A stretch of DNA of 64,000 bases. It comes from JACVRX01 sp963831385 (lineage in GTDB: Bacteria; Actinomycetota; Actinomycetes; Jiangellales; Jiangellaceae). The notes below the pieces were generated by a model that saw only the letters and a list, made by a program, of their open reading frames with translations, was not told the DNA's origin and did not search any database. The stretch spans positions 124,001 through 188,000 of the forward strand of contig CAWHPW010000010.1 of the NCBI GenBank assembly GCA_963831385.1, read 5' to 3'. Below, in pieces: positions 9,122 to 18,211 of the stretch (position 1 is its first letter; each line of letters begins with the position of its first letter). The position numbers were made by a program, and so were the translations under genes.

Positions 9122-9140
9122 CATCTCAACATACGAGATG
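9122..9140. promoter_or_regulatory. Candidate NdgR operator between ndgR and leuC
   Basis: CATCTC (9122-9127) and GAGATG (9135-9140) form a 6-bp inverted repeat with a 7-base spacer, placed 14 bases upstream of the ndgR start and about 95 bases before leuC. Position and symmetry fit an IclR-type operator; binding is inferred only. Confidence 0.5.
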
Positions 9141-9234
9141 ACAACTAGCGCAAAGACCGTGCGGAGACGAGCATCCGTAGGTCGATCGCCAGCCGGCCAC
9201 ATTCCCGGCGAATGCGCGCAAGGAGGAGCAGGTC

Positions 9235-10656
9235 ATGGGCACGACCCTTGCCGAGAAGGTGTGGGACGCGCACGTCGTCCACCGGGCCGAGGGTGAACCC
9301 GACGTTCTCTATATCGACCTGCATCTGGTGCACGAGGTCACCAGCCCGCAGGCATTCGACGGCTTGCGCCTCGCTGGGCGGACGGTCCGCCGTCCCGACC
9401 TCACCATCGCCACCGAGGACCACAACGTGCCGACCATCGGAATCGGACTGCCGATCGCCGATCCAGTGTCCCGTACCCAGGTCGAGACGTTGCGACGCAA
9501 CTGCGCGGAGTTCGGCATCCGGCTGCATCCCATGGGTGATGCGGAACAGGGAATCGTCCACGTTGTCGGACCACAGCTCGGGCTCACCCAACCCGGTCTC
9601 ACAGTCGTCTGCGGCGACTCACACACGTCGACACATGGTGCGTTCGGGGCTCTCGCGTTCGGCATCGGCACCAGCGAAGTCGAGCATGTCCTCGCCACCC
9701 AGACGTTGCCGATGCGCCCGTTCAAGACCATGGCTGTCTCCGTCGACGGTGAACTCGCCGCCGGGGTGACGGCCAAGGACCTGGTGCTGACCGTGATCGC
9801 GACGATCGGGACCGGCGGCGGCCAGGGTCATGTCATCGAGTACCGCGGTGAGGCGATCCGGGCGCTGTCGATGGAAGCCCGTATGACTGTGTGCAACATG
9901 TCCATCGAGGCGGGTGCACGGGCGGGGATGATCGCACCGGACGAGACGACATTCGCCTACCTCAAAGACCGCCCGCACGCCCCACAGGGCACCGACTGGG
10001 ACACCGCGCTGGAAACCTGGCGCGAACTCCGCACCGACGACGACGCTGAGTTCGACGCCGAGGTCGTGCTGGACGCCGACGACATCGAACCGTTCGTCAC
10101 GTGGGGCACGAACCCGGGTCAGGGACTGCCGCTGTCCGGTTCGGTGCCCGACCCTGGCTCATTCGCCGACGAAAGCGCTCGCAACGCTGCGGAGCGGGCC
10201 CTCGCGTACATGGCGCTGACCCCGGGTACGCCGTTACGCGAGATCTCGGTCGACACGGTGTTCCTCGGCTCCTGTACCAACGGTCGGATAGAGGACCTGC
10301 GCGCCGCAGCCGACGTGATCAACGGCCGCCGGGTGGCCGACGGCGTCCGAATGCTCGTGGTTCCGGGATCGATGCGAGTTCGTGCGCAAGCGGAGTACGA
10401 GGGTTTGCACGAGGTGTTTCTCGCAGCGGGTGCGGAGTGGCGCGCGGCCGGGTGCTCGATGTGTCTGGGCATGAATCCCGACCAACTGGCGCCCGGTGAA
10501 CGCAGCGCGTCGACGTCGAACCGGAACTTCGAAGGCCGGCAAGGCAAAGGTGGGCGCACGCATCTCGTCTCGCCTCTCGTTGCGGCAGCGACGGCAGTGA
10601 CCGGTCACCTGGCGGCGCCGGCGGACCTACCGGAATGGCCGGAGCTGAGACGGTAA
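9235..10656 (+). CDS. leuC: 3-isopropylmalate dehydratase large subunit
   Basis: 473 residues. With LeuD it isomerises 2-isopropylmalate to 3-isopropylmalate in leucine synthesis. The aconitase-type [4Fe-4S] ligands are visible: C347 in LGSCTNGR and C407/C410 in AGCSMCLGMNPD. Substrate-binding segments include VCGDSHTSTHGAFG and the C-terminal SNRNFEGRQG. A strong Shine-Dalgarno (AAGGAGGAG) precedes the ATG. The stop codon overlaps the leuD start by one base (TAATG). Confidence 0.98.
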   Translation: MGTTLAEKVWDAHVVHRAEGEPDVLYIDLHLVHEVTSPQAFDGLRLAGRTVRRPDLTIATEDHNVPTIGIGLPIADPVSRTQVETLRRNCAEFGIRLHPMGDAEQGIVHVVGPQLGLTQPGLTVVCGDSHTSTHGAFGALAFGIGTSEVEHVLATQTLPMRPFKTMAVSVDGELAAGVTAKDLVLTVIATIGTGGGQGHVIEYRGEAIRALSMEARMTVCNMSIEAGARAGMIAPDETTFAYLKDRPHAPQGTDWDTALETWRELRTDDDAEFDAEVVLDADDIEPFVTWGTNPGQGLPLSGSVPDPGSFADESARNAAERALAYMALTPGTPLREISVDTVFLGSCTNGRIEDLRAAADVINGRRVADGVRMLVVPGSMRVRAQAEYEGLHEVFLAAGAEWRAAGCSMCLGMNPDQLAPGERSASTSNRNFEGRQGKGGRTHLVSPLVAAATAVTGHLAAPADLPEWPELRR

Positions 10657-11246
10657 TGGACGCGTTCACGATCCACACCGGGACGGCGTTGCCGTTGCGG
10701 CGTAGCAATGTCGACACTGACCAGATCATCCCGGCCGAGTACCTCAAGCGTGTCACTCGGACGGGATTCGAAGACGGCCTGTTCGCGGCCTGGCGAACCG
10801 ACGCTGACTTCGTGCTCAATCGGCCGGAGTATGCCGGAGCTTCTATCCTGCTCGCCGGCTCCGACTTCGGTACCGGGTCCTCGCGCGAGCATGCGGTGTG
10901 GGCACTGCAGGACGCTGGGTTCCGGGTCGTCGTCTCGTCGAAGTTCGCCGACATCTTTCGCGGCAACGCCGGCAAGTCCGGTCTGCTGACGGCGGAAGTG
11001 GCGCCCGACATCGTGGAGCGGATGTGGACGATCGTCGAGACGGATCCGTCGACGGAAGTCACCGTCGACCTCAAGGCTCGCGAGGTGCGTAGCCGAGATT
11101 TCGTGTCGTCGTTCGAGGTTGACGACTACACACGATGGCGGTTGCTCCAGGGCCTCGATGACGTCGGTTTGACGTTGCGCCATATAGAGAAAATCGAAGA
11201 GTACGAAGCCGGCCGGCCAGCGTATCTTCCTCGAACCGTTGGCTGA
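10656..11246 (+). CDS. leuD: 3-isopropylmalate dehydratase small subunit
   Basis: 196 residues from ATG 10656; the frame is open 21 bases earlier, but the one-base overlap with the leuC stop fixes this start. The swivelling domain motifs are visible: RSNVDTDQIIPAEYLKR, GSDFGTGSSREHAVWAL and SSKFADIFRGNAGKSGLL. It forms the heterodimer with LeuC. Normal length for the bacterial family. Confidence 0.98.
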   Translation: MDAFTIHTGTALPLRRSNVDTDQIIPAEYLKRVTRTGFEDGLFAAWRTDADFVLNRPEYAGASILLAGSDFGTGSSREHAVWALQDAGFRVVVSSKFADIFRGNAGKSGLLTAEVAPDIVERMWTIVETDPSTEVTVDLKAREVRSRDFVSSFEVDDYTRWRLLQGLDDVGLTLRHIEKIEEYEAGRPAYLPRTVG

Positions 11247-11374
11247 GCGATCACCACGTTTGACGACACGCACGGGCAGTGTCGCGTATGTCGTTGTGCC
11301 AACGCTGGTTTCTCCCTAGCGTGCAACGGGAATCGGGTTGTCGACCCGGCCGACCGCATTCTTTGGGGGATGCA

Positions 11375-12277
<903 letters not shown>

Positions 12278-12313
12278 AGGCCAGCGCCACCGAGGTTGAC
12301 CGTCGCTGCCGTT

Positions 12314-12379
12314 GTGAAGATCGTCGTGTCTCTTTTGCGCACCTCCGTGGGCGCACCCCGCCACCACGACGATCTTCAC
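12314..12379. terminator. Bipartite hairpin after hupB
   Basis: A perfect 15-bp inverted repeat (GTGAAGATCGTCGTG at 12314-12328, its complement at 12365-12379) encloses a smaller TGCGC/GCGCA hairpin preceded by TCTTTT. It sits between the converging ends of hupB and the cold-shock-like gene, so a bidirectional terminator is the simplest reading. Confidence 0.6.
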
Positions 12380-12397
12380 GACCCACCGGGATCGTGA

Positions 12398-12607
12398 TCA
12401 GTCCGGCAGCGTGATCAAGGTCAGGAAGCTGACGTGGAGCGTCGCGCCCGAGCCGGTCGTTCGGATCCGTACGCGTTGCCCCACCCGGGTGCGGAGCAGT
12501 CCACCGGCGTCGAAGGCGTCAGCCGAATACGGCAACTCGGTACCGTCGTCCAGCAGCACCGTGCCGGACCTGGTGACCGGGTCGAAACTTCCCACCGTGG
12601 CTTGCAC
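12398..12607 (-). CDS. Small cold-shock-domain-like protein
   Basis: 69 residues beginning MQATVGSFDPVTRSGTVLLDDG, with the alternating β-strand pattern of an OB-fold cold-shock protein. The exact RNP1 motif (KGFGFI) is absent; LLDDGTELPYSADAF takes its place. Small proteins of this kind next to cofC are common in actinobacteria. An RNA- or DNA-binding role is likely but not shown. Transcribed in the same direction as cofC, 75 bases downstream of it, with a palindrome at 12674-12689 upstream. Confidence 0.75.
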   Translation of the reverse strand: MQATVGSFDPVTRSGTVLLDDGTELPYSADAFDAGGLLRTRVGQRVRIRTTGSGATLHVSFLTLITLPD

Positions 12608-12673
12608 GGCCGTAGCGTAATCGCGCCCGGAACCGAGCGTTCGCGGTCATCATGAACAACGCCCGGACTTCCA

Positions 12674-12689
12674 GCTGTGAGGTCACAGC
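12674..12689. promoter_or_regulatory. Palindrome GCTGTGA-GG-TCACAGC
   Basis: Seven-bp arms around a 2-base centre, overlapping the cofC stop codon and lying 67 bases upstream of the cold-shock-like gene. Could be an operator or a short hairpin. It resembles CRP half-sites, but the 2-base spacing is wrong for CRP. Confidence 0.35.
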
Positions 12690-13375
12690 GCCGCGACGAG
12701 CTCGGCCGTTCGAACGCCCAGCCCTAACCGGAGCGCATCCCACAAGTCCACTTCGGTGTCGACGTCCCGGCGCACCGAGCCGATTCCGGCCTGGTCCAGT
12801 TCCGTAGCACCGCCAGCGCGATGGGCGGCCCGCGAGCGCCCACCGAATCGGGGCTCGAACGTCGTCGGGTCAGTCACGGCATACAACGTGGTGCCGACGC
12901 CGGCGACATCGCCGACGAACGAGGCGGGATGGCCGGAAGCCGCGCGCAGTGCTGTAGCAAGCTCATCCGGTCGCAACGAGGGCAGATCAGCCGACAGAGC
13001 AGCGACGGGTGCACCTGGCCGGCGCTGCACCGCGAATGCGGCGCCGTGCCGGAGCGCGGCGTTGAGGCCCGAGTCGGGTGCGTCGGCGATGACGACCGCG
13101 CCTCGTTCCGTTGCGTCGTCGGCCGTCAAGGGGTCGTCGGTGACGACGACGACTTCGGCGACTTCCGAACATCTCAGGGCAGCCGCGATGGTGTCGGCCG
13201 CGAAGGCTCTGGCGAATGCGGCGCGACGGGGCCCGGTCAGATCGGCGAGTCGCGTCTTGGCCACTTCGGGCCTCTTCACCGGCACAATGACCGACCAGGG
13301 GACCGACGGCGCTGGATGTGAACGCGGAGCATGCATCGGGACCATGATCCCAGCCCGGGGATCCGATGTCGGCAT
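12683..13375 (-). CDS. cofC: 2-phospho-L-lactate (or phosphoenolpyruvate) guanylyltransferase
   Basis: About 230 residues. CofC/FbiD activates phospho-lactate or PEP with GTP in coenzyme F420 synthesis. The nucleotidyltransferase fold shows in VIVPVKRPEVAKTRLADL near the N-terminus, VVVVTDDP, APDSGLNAALRHG and LSADLPSLRPDELA. The start is uncertain: ATG 13375 has a GGAG eight bases upstream and is preferred, while ATGs at 13345 and 13336 give 220 and 217 residues, closer to the usual family length. Divergent from plsC, as is usual in actinobacteria. Confidence 0.92.
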   Translation of the reverse strand: MPTSDPRAGIMVPMHAPRSHPAPSVPWSVIVPVKRPEVAKTRLADLTGPRRAAFARAFAADTIAAALRCSEVAEVVVVTDDPLTADDATERGAVVIADAPDSGLNAALRHGAAFAVQRRPGAPVAALSADLPSLRPDELATALRAASGHPASFVGDVAGVGTTLYAVTDPTTFEPRFGGRSRAAHRAGGATELDQAGIGSVRRDVDTEVDLWDALRLGLGVRTAELVAAL

Positions 13376-13444
13376 GGGTTCGACTCCGGCTCGCTCGCCG
13401 GTCACACTGACCCGGCCCGAACCGGATAGACCGAGGGAGGACGT

Positions 13445-14188
13445 GTGGCGGGACCAAAGCAGCGACTGGGGTTCTGGTACCGCTTCCTGGCGCATCTCTT
13501 ACGCCCTGTCCTGATGGTGACGACCCGACGTGCCTGGGGCGGCACCGAGCATCTGCCAGGTGTCGGCATCGGCGTCGTCGTGGCGCCCAACCACATCTCC
13601 TATGCCGACCCACTGACACTCGCGCATTTTCTCTGGGATAACGGGCGGGCGCCGCGGTACCTCGCGAAGGAAAGCGTCTTCCGGATCCCAGTGCTTGGCA
13701 AGATCATCACTGCCTGTGAGCAAATTCCGGTCTATCGAGCGTCGCGCGATGCTGCACAGGCTTTCCGGGACGCCGTATCGGCGGTGCGAGCGGGCGAGTG
13801 TGTGGGGATCTACCCGGAAGGGACGATCACCAAGGATCCTGGCCTGTGGCCGATGACTGGCAAGACGGGAGCCGCACGGGTCGCCTTGGAAACGGGGTGC
13901 CAGGTGATTCCGATTGCCCAGTGGGGACCGCAGGAAATCCTCGCGCCGTACTCCAAGCGATTGCGCCTGTTGCCACCGAAGACCGTGCACGTGCTCGCCG
14001 GGCCACCGGTCGCCCTCGACGATCTGCGTGGCCAGCCGGTCACGCCCGACGTCTTGCGCACCGCCGCCGATCGGGTGATCGATGCCATCACGGCACAGCT
14101 CGCGGTGCTCCGGGACGAGTTGCCGCCGGCCACACGCTTCAATCCCGCCCTGTCAGACACTGCGATCGAGACCGAGGCGGACGGGTGA
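13445..14188 (+). CDS. plsC: 1-acyl-sn-glycerol-3-phosphate acyltransferase family protein
   Basis: 247 residues from GTG 13445, with GGGAGG four bases upstream. The acyltransferase signature NHISYAD (H-x4-D) is at 49-55, and the second block reads GIYPEGTITKD. It transfers an acyl group to lysophosphatidate or a related acceptor at the membrane. Stop overlaps the gpsA start as GTGA, pairing two phospholipid-synthesis steps in one operon. Confidence 0.92.
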   Translation: MAGPKQRLGFWYRFLAHLLRPVLMVTTRRAWGGTEHLPGVGIGVVVAPNHISYADPLTLAHFLWDNGRAPRYLAKESVFRIPVLGKIITACEQIPVYRASRDAAQAFRDAVSAVRAGECVGIYPEGTITKDPGLWPMTGKTGAARVALETGCQVIPIAQWGPQEILAPYSKRLRLLPPKTVHVLAGPPVALDDLRGQPVTPDVLRTAADRVIDAITAQLAVLRDELPPATRFNPALSDTAIETEADG

Positions 14189-15192
14189 GCCGGGCCTGCG
14201 TGTTCGGCACCGGCTCGTGGGGCACCGCCTTCGCCCTCGTGCTCGCCGACGCAGGAACCGACGTCGTGATGTGGGGTCGGCGCACGGAACTGTGCCAGGC
14301 GATCAACTCGACCAGGCGTAACCCGGACTACCTGCCCGACATCGAGTTGCCGGCCACAGTGCGAGCAACGACCGATTCGGGAGAGGCAGCGGCGGGCGCG
14401 GATCTGGTTGTGTTGGCGGTCCCTTCCCAGACGCTGCGCGAAAACCTGAAGCTGTGGGCGCCAGTCCTCCCTTCCGATGTTCCCCTCGTCAGCCTGATGA
14501 AAGGCATCGAGCTGGGCACCGCCAAGCGGATGAGCGAAGTCATCGCCGAAGTCGCCAGCGCACCGGCCGAGAGGGTCGCCGTCGTCTCCGGTCCGAACCT
14601 CGCTCGAGAGATCGCGGAGCGGCAGCCCGCCGCCAGCGTGGTCGCGTGCCTCGACGAGAAGAGGGCGCAAAAGATCCAGCAGGCGTGCCACTCGCCGTAC
14701 TTTCGCCCGTACACGAATACAGACGTGGTCGGCACCGAGCTCGGTGGAACCGTCAAGAACGTCATCGCTCTCGCTGTCGGAATGGCCGAGGGCCTGGGAT
14801 TCGGCGACAACTCGAAGGCCAGCGTGATCACCAGAGGGCTCGCGGAGACTGCGCGGCTGGGCGGTGCCCTCGGGGCGGATCCGTACACCTTCTCCGGGCT
14901 GGCCGGGCTGGGCGACCTGGTGGCCACCTGTTCCTCGCCGCTGTCACGCAACCGGACTTTCGGTGAGAAGCTCGGCCGCGGCCGGTCTGTTGCCGAAATC
15001 ATGGCGTCCACCCGGCAGGTCGCCGAGGGTGTGAAGTCGTGTGAGTCCGTTCTCGACCTCGCGCATCGGGTGGGCGTGGAGATGCCCATCGTCGAGGCCG
15101 TCACCTATGTCGTGCGCGGTGAGATGACACCGACCGACATGCTGCGCAGCTTGATCTCTCGAACGGCCAAGCCGGAGCGACACGGTCACTAG
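14185..15192 (+). CDS. gpsA: Glycerol-3-phosphate dehydrogenase [NAD(P)+]
   Basis: 335 residues from GTG 14185, which overlaps the plsC stop; the open frame back to 13798 is internal to plsC and is rejected. The Rossmann glycine motif GTGSWGTAFA is at 8-17. Family blocks SLMKGIE, SGPNLAREIA, GTVKNVIALAVGMAEG and GLAGLGDLVATC with the catalytic Lys region are all present. It makes sn-glycerol-3-phosphate for phospholipids. Its stop overlaps the stop of the converging PLP-enzyme gene (CTAG). Confidence 0.97.
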   Translation: MSRACVFGTGSWGTAFALVLADAGTDVVMWGRRTELCQAINSTRRNPDYLPDIELPATVRATTDSGEAAAGADLVVLAVPSQTLRENLKLWAPVLPSDVPLVSLMKGIELGTAKRMSEVIAEVASAPAERVAVVSGPNLAREIAERQPAASVVACLDEKRAQKIQQACHSPYFRPYTNTDVVGTELGGTVKNVIALAVGMAEGLGFGDNSKASVITRGLAETARLGGALGADPYTFSGLAGLGDLVATCSSPLSRNRTFGEKLGRGRSVAEIMASTRQVAEGVKSCESVLDLAHRVGVEMPIVEAVTYVVRGEMTPTDMLRSLISRTAKPERHGH

Positions 15193-16310
15193 CTCACCTG
15201 ATCGAGGGCGTGGGCAAGGTCGGCCCAGAGGTCCTCGACGTCCTCAATGCCGACAGAGAGCCGGATCAGCGTCTCGGGAACCGCGGAGCTCTCCTCGTCC
15301 CAGCGGCGGCGGCGTTCCAGACTGGACTCGACGCCGCCCAGGCTGGTCGCGTGCACCCACACTCGGGTCGCGCGACACAACCGGTCGGCGGTCGCCGAAT
15401 CGCCGACCGGCTCGAACGAGATCATGGCGCCGAAGCCGTTCATCTGGGCAACGGCCCGCGCATGACCGGGGTCGCCGGGAAGGCCTGGATATCGGACCCG
15501 CTCAACGCGCGAGTGCGCAACGAGGCGTTCGGCAAGCACTGTCGCGCTGCGCTGGCTGCGCTCGAGCCGCAGATCCAGCGTGCGGATGCCACGCAAGGCG
15601 ATCCAGGTCTCCAGCGGCCCAGGGATGGCTCCCTTGTAGGTGCGGTGCTCCAGCAGTCGCCGATAGGTCGTCTCGTCACGGGTCACGGCAGCCCCGAGGA
15701 CGAGATCCGAGTGCCCGGCGAGGTACTTGGTGACGCTGTGCACGACGACATCGGCCCCGAGTTCGAGCGGCCGCTGATTGAGCGGAGTCGCAAAGGTGTT
15801 GTCTGCGCAACAGAGGGCGCCACGCTGCCGGCCGGCGGCAATCAATGTCGGCAGGTCGGCCACGGCGAGCAGCGGGTTGGTTGGCGACTCGACCCACAAC
15901 ATCGCGGCGCCGTCCATCGCGGCGATCGTCTCGTCGGTGTCAGCGACGTTCACCCGCCGTACCTGTATTCCGCGGCTCGCTTCGAGCAAGTCCAGCAGGC
16001 GTGCGGTTCCGCCGTACGGGCTGTGTGGCGCCACCAGTACGGCATGATCCGGCAGCAGGTCGAAGACAGCGGCCACGGCAGCCATGCCGGATGCGAAGGC
16101 GAGGCCCTGCCCGCCTTCCAGGGCGCCGAGCACGTCCTCCAGGGCCGCCCACGTGGGGTTCCCAGTCCGGGCGTATCCCATCGGGCCGCCCTCGACGTAG
16201 GTCGAGGCGAGGACTGGCGGCGCAGAGAGCGGCGAGTCCGGCGTCCGGTCGGGCCGGCCCGCATGCACGAGGACGGTCGCTGCGGAGAGTTCGGTTCGCG
16301 GTTGGGTCAT
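15189..16310 (-). CDS. Trans-sulfuration PLP enzyme (cystathionine gamma-synthase/lyase type)
   Basis: 373 residues from ATG 16310 (MTQPRTELSA). Fold-type I Cys/Met-metabolism enzyme: YARTGNPTW substrate loop, PLP-phosphate contact AFASGMAAV, D170 in CADNTFATP, and the Schiff-base lysine K195 in VVHSVTKYLAGHSD. Whether it acts as cystathionine gamma-synthase or lyase, or on another thiol amino acid, cannot be told from these motifs. It is divergent from ddl across only 36 bases. Confidence 0.93.
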   Translation of the reverse strand: MTQPRTELSAATVLVHAGRPDRTPDSPLSAPPVLASTYVEGGPMGYARTGNPTWAALEDVLGALEGGQGLAFASGMAAVAAVFDLLPDHAVLVAPHSPYGGTARLLDLLEASRGIQVRRVNVADTDETIAAMDGAAMLWVESPTNPLLAVADLPTLIAAGRQRGALCCADNTFATPLNQRPLELGADVVVHSVTKYLAGHSDLVLGAAVTRDETTYRRLLEHRTYKGAIPGPLETWIALRGIRTLDLRLERSQRSATVLAERLVAHSRVERVRYPGLPGDPGHARAVAQMNGFGAMISFEPVGDSATADRLCRATRVWVHATSLGGVESSLERRRRWDEESSAVPETLIRLSVGIEDVEDLWADLAHALDQVS

Positions 16311-16346
16311 GGTGGCGATTCTGCTGTGGCGAGTAGGGTCGCGCCG

Positions 16347-17468
16347 ATGAACTCCCAGCAGTTCCCCAAGATCCGAGTCGCCGTCGTCTTCGGGGGACGC
16401 AGCTCCGAGCACGCCATCTCGTGCGTGACGGCCGGCAGCGTTCTGCGCGTGATCGACCCGGAGCGCTATGACGTCGTGCCGATCGGGATCACACCCAAGG
16501 GACGATGGGTTCTGGGGCCAGGGGACGCGACTCGACTGGCGATCACCGATGGCCGGTTGCCCGAGGTGGCCGACGACGGCGGCACGGTGGTCCTGCCCAG
16601 CAGCGCCGGCGCAGCCGAGATCGTCGTCAGCGAGCCTGGTGCGGTGCCGCAGACACTCGGTGAAGTCGACGTCGTACTGCCGCTCTTGCATGGCCCCTTC
16701 GGCGAGGACGGAACGCTGCAGGGCCTGTTGGAGCTGGCTGGTGTGCCCTACGTCGGGTCCGGTGTGCTGGCATCAGCGGTCGGAATGGACAAGCACTACA
16801 TGAAGCTCCTGCTCGCCGTCCATGGACTGCCCGTGTGCCGGCATGTGCTCGTCGAACCCAGTGCATGGGTGCCGCAGCGGAATCGTGTGGCAGCGGAGGC
16901 CGCTGCACTCGGTTGGCCAGTCTTCGTCAAACCTGCTCGCGCCGGTTCGAGCGTGGGCATCACCAAGGTCGAAGGGCCGGGGGGCCTCGAGGAGGCCATA
17001 CTCGACGCTCGCCGACACGACCCCAAGGTCGTCGTCGAGGAGGCTGTCGTCGGCCGAGAGCTGGAATGCGGCGTGTTGCAGAGCCGCAGTGGCGCCGCAC
17101 CGGACACCAGCGTCGTCGGTGAGATTCGAGTCGACGACACCCACGAGTTCTACGACTTCGACGCGAAGTACCTCGACGAAGCACACGTCGCTCTCGACGT
17201 GCCGGCCGACGTCCCGGCTGAGGTGGCGGCTGAGATCCAGGCCATGTCCGGCCGGGCCTTCCAGGCGTTGGCGTGCGAAGGGCTGGCCCGGGTCGACTTC
17301 TTCCTCCGCCCGGACGGCGCGGTGCTCGTCAACGAGCTCAACACCATGCCGGGGTTCACGCCGACCTCGATGTTCCCGATGCTGTGGGCAGCGACGGGTG
17401 TGGACTACCCCGCGCTGGTGGACCGGTTGCTGACGACGGCGCTCGCGCGGCCGACCGGTCTGCGTTAG
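16347..17468 (+). CDS. ddl: D-alanine--D-alanine ligase
   Basis: 373 residues from ATG 16347; an in-frame GTG at 16326 is an alternative, and a much longer upstream extension runs antisense to the PLP-enzyme gene and is rejected. ATP-grasp ligase making D-Ala-D-Ala for peptidoglycan. Family signatures: VAVVFGGRSSEHAIS, LLHGPFGEDGTLQG, FVKPARAGSSVGITKV, and the C-terminal metal-binding NELNTMPGFTPTSMFP. Convergent with the DUF3515 gene, the stops overlapping by four bases. Confidence 0.97.
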   Translation: MNSQQFPKIRVAVVFGGRSSEHAISCVTAGSVLRVIDPERYDVVPIGITPKGRWVLGPGDATRLAITDGRLPEVADDGGTVVLPSSAGAAEIVVSEPGAVPQTLGEVDVVLPLLHGPFGEDGTLQGLLELAGVPYVGSGVLASAVGMDKHYMKLLLAVHGLPVCRHVLVEPSAWVPQRNRVAAEAAALGWPVFVKPARAGSSVGITKVEGPGGLEEAILDARRHDPKVVVEEAVVGRELECGVLQSRSGAAPDTSVVGEIRVDDTHEFYDFDAKYLDEAHVALDVPADVPAEVAAEIQAMSGRAFQALACEGLARVDFFLRPDGAVLVNELNTMPGFTPTSMFPMLWAATGVDYPALVDRLLTTALARPTGLR

Positions 17469-17914
17469 GACTTCTGAATGGCTGACGTCACAGCTGCGGC
17501 AAGGTCGGCCAGCACCACGGCCTCGGGAGCGTAGTCGTCGGGCACGGCGACCTCGACATACGGCTGACGATCCACCGCGGTGAAGAATGTGCCGCCTTCC
17601 CCGTCGACCGGGAACCAGCCCACGCCCTCGACGTCGAGTAGCTGAGCGTCTCGCCGGTACTCGGCCGGCAACGGGACCCCGCACCGCAGCACGATGGGCG
17701 GGTCTCCCCACGCTGCCACCTGTTCCGAGGCTGGATCGACGTCGCGGCGAACCGCGTCGGATACCACGTCGGGCAGCGCTTCGAGCAGCTGTGCGCAGGC
17801 TTGCTCGCTTCCGGTCTCCACGGCGTGCGGCTCGACGTCGACGGCGCCGAGACCGCAGCCGACGAGGAGCGTCGCGCCCAGTGCCGTCGCCGTCAGATAT
17901 GAACGACCGGGCAC
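17465..17914 (-). CDS. DUF3515 lipoprotein
   Basis: 149 residues. The N-terminus is a lipoprotein signal, with hydrophobic ATALGATLL leading to the lipobox LVGC (Cys 20). The mature part contains the DUF3515 hallmarks: CAQLLEALPDVV, VAAWGDPPIVLRCG and WFPVDGEGGTFFT. Found throughout actinobacteria next to ddl and thiL, with unknown function at the cell surface. Its start overlaps the end of the Lrp-like gene by 22 bases, so the two are cotranscribed. Confidence 0.9.
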   Translation of the reverse strand: MPGRSYLTATALGATLLVGCGLGAVDVEPHAVETGSEQACAQLLEALPDVVSDAVRRDVDPASEQVAAWGDPPIVLRCGVPLPAEYRRDAQLLDVEGVGWFPVDGEGGTFFTAVDRQPYVEVAVPDDYAPEAVVLADLAAAVTSAIQKS

Positions 17915-18126
17915 GTCAGCGTGCGGGTGATCCCATCGACCCCTTGGACGCGGGCGACGACGAGCTTGCCCAGCTCGTCGACATTGCGTGCCTCAGCCCG
18001 GACGATGACGTCGTAAGGGCCGGTGACGTCCTCGGCCATCGTCACACCCTCGATCTCGGCGATCTCGCGCGCAACGTCGGCCGCTTTGCCGACCTCGGTC
18101 TGGATGAGGATGTAGGCCTGCACCAC
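17893..18126 (-). CDS. Stand-alone Lrp/AsnC ligand-binding (RAM) domain protein
   Basis: 77 residues, MVQAYILIQTEVGKAADVA onward, ending TRTLTCPVVHI. It is an αβ-sandwich RAM domain with no helix-turn-helix, so it cannot bind DNA by itself; homologues form ring-shaped oligomers that bind amino acids. The start lies in a run of three GTG codons (18123-18129) after GGAGG; the middle one gives the usual family N-terminus. Divergent from thiL. Confidence 0.92.
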   Translation of the reverse strand: MVQAYILIQTEVGKAADVAREIAEIEGVTMAEDVTGPYDVIVRAEARNVDELGKLVVARVQGVDGITRTLTCPVVHI

Positions 18127-18211
18127 CACGCGCGTCCTCCAAGCTCCTGGGCGAAGATGTCCGAACGTCGCGGGCAAACCTACCGCGTGAGCGGATCATC
18201 GAGGGGGTTTG

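Noticed and set aside
11247..11374. Riboswitch or attenuator between leuD and hupB
   Set aside because: No leader peptide, no conserved aptamer pattern and only a 5-bp stem.
12674..12689. CRP-type binding site
   Set aside because: Half-sites TGTGA/TCACA are present but separated by 2 rather than 6 bases; kept only as an unassigned palindrome.
15210..16346. N-terminal extension of ddl by about 380 codons
   Set aside because: It is antisense to the PLP-enzyme gene, whose motifs are complete; Ddl has normal length from ATG 16347.
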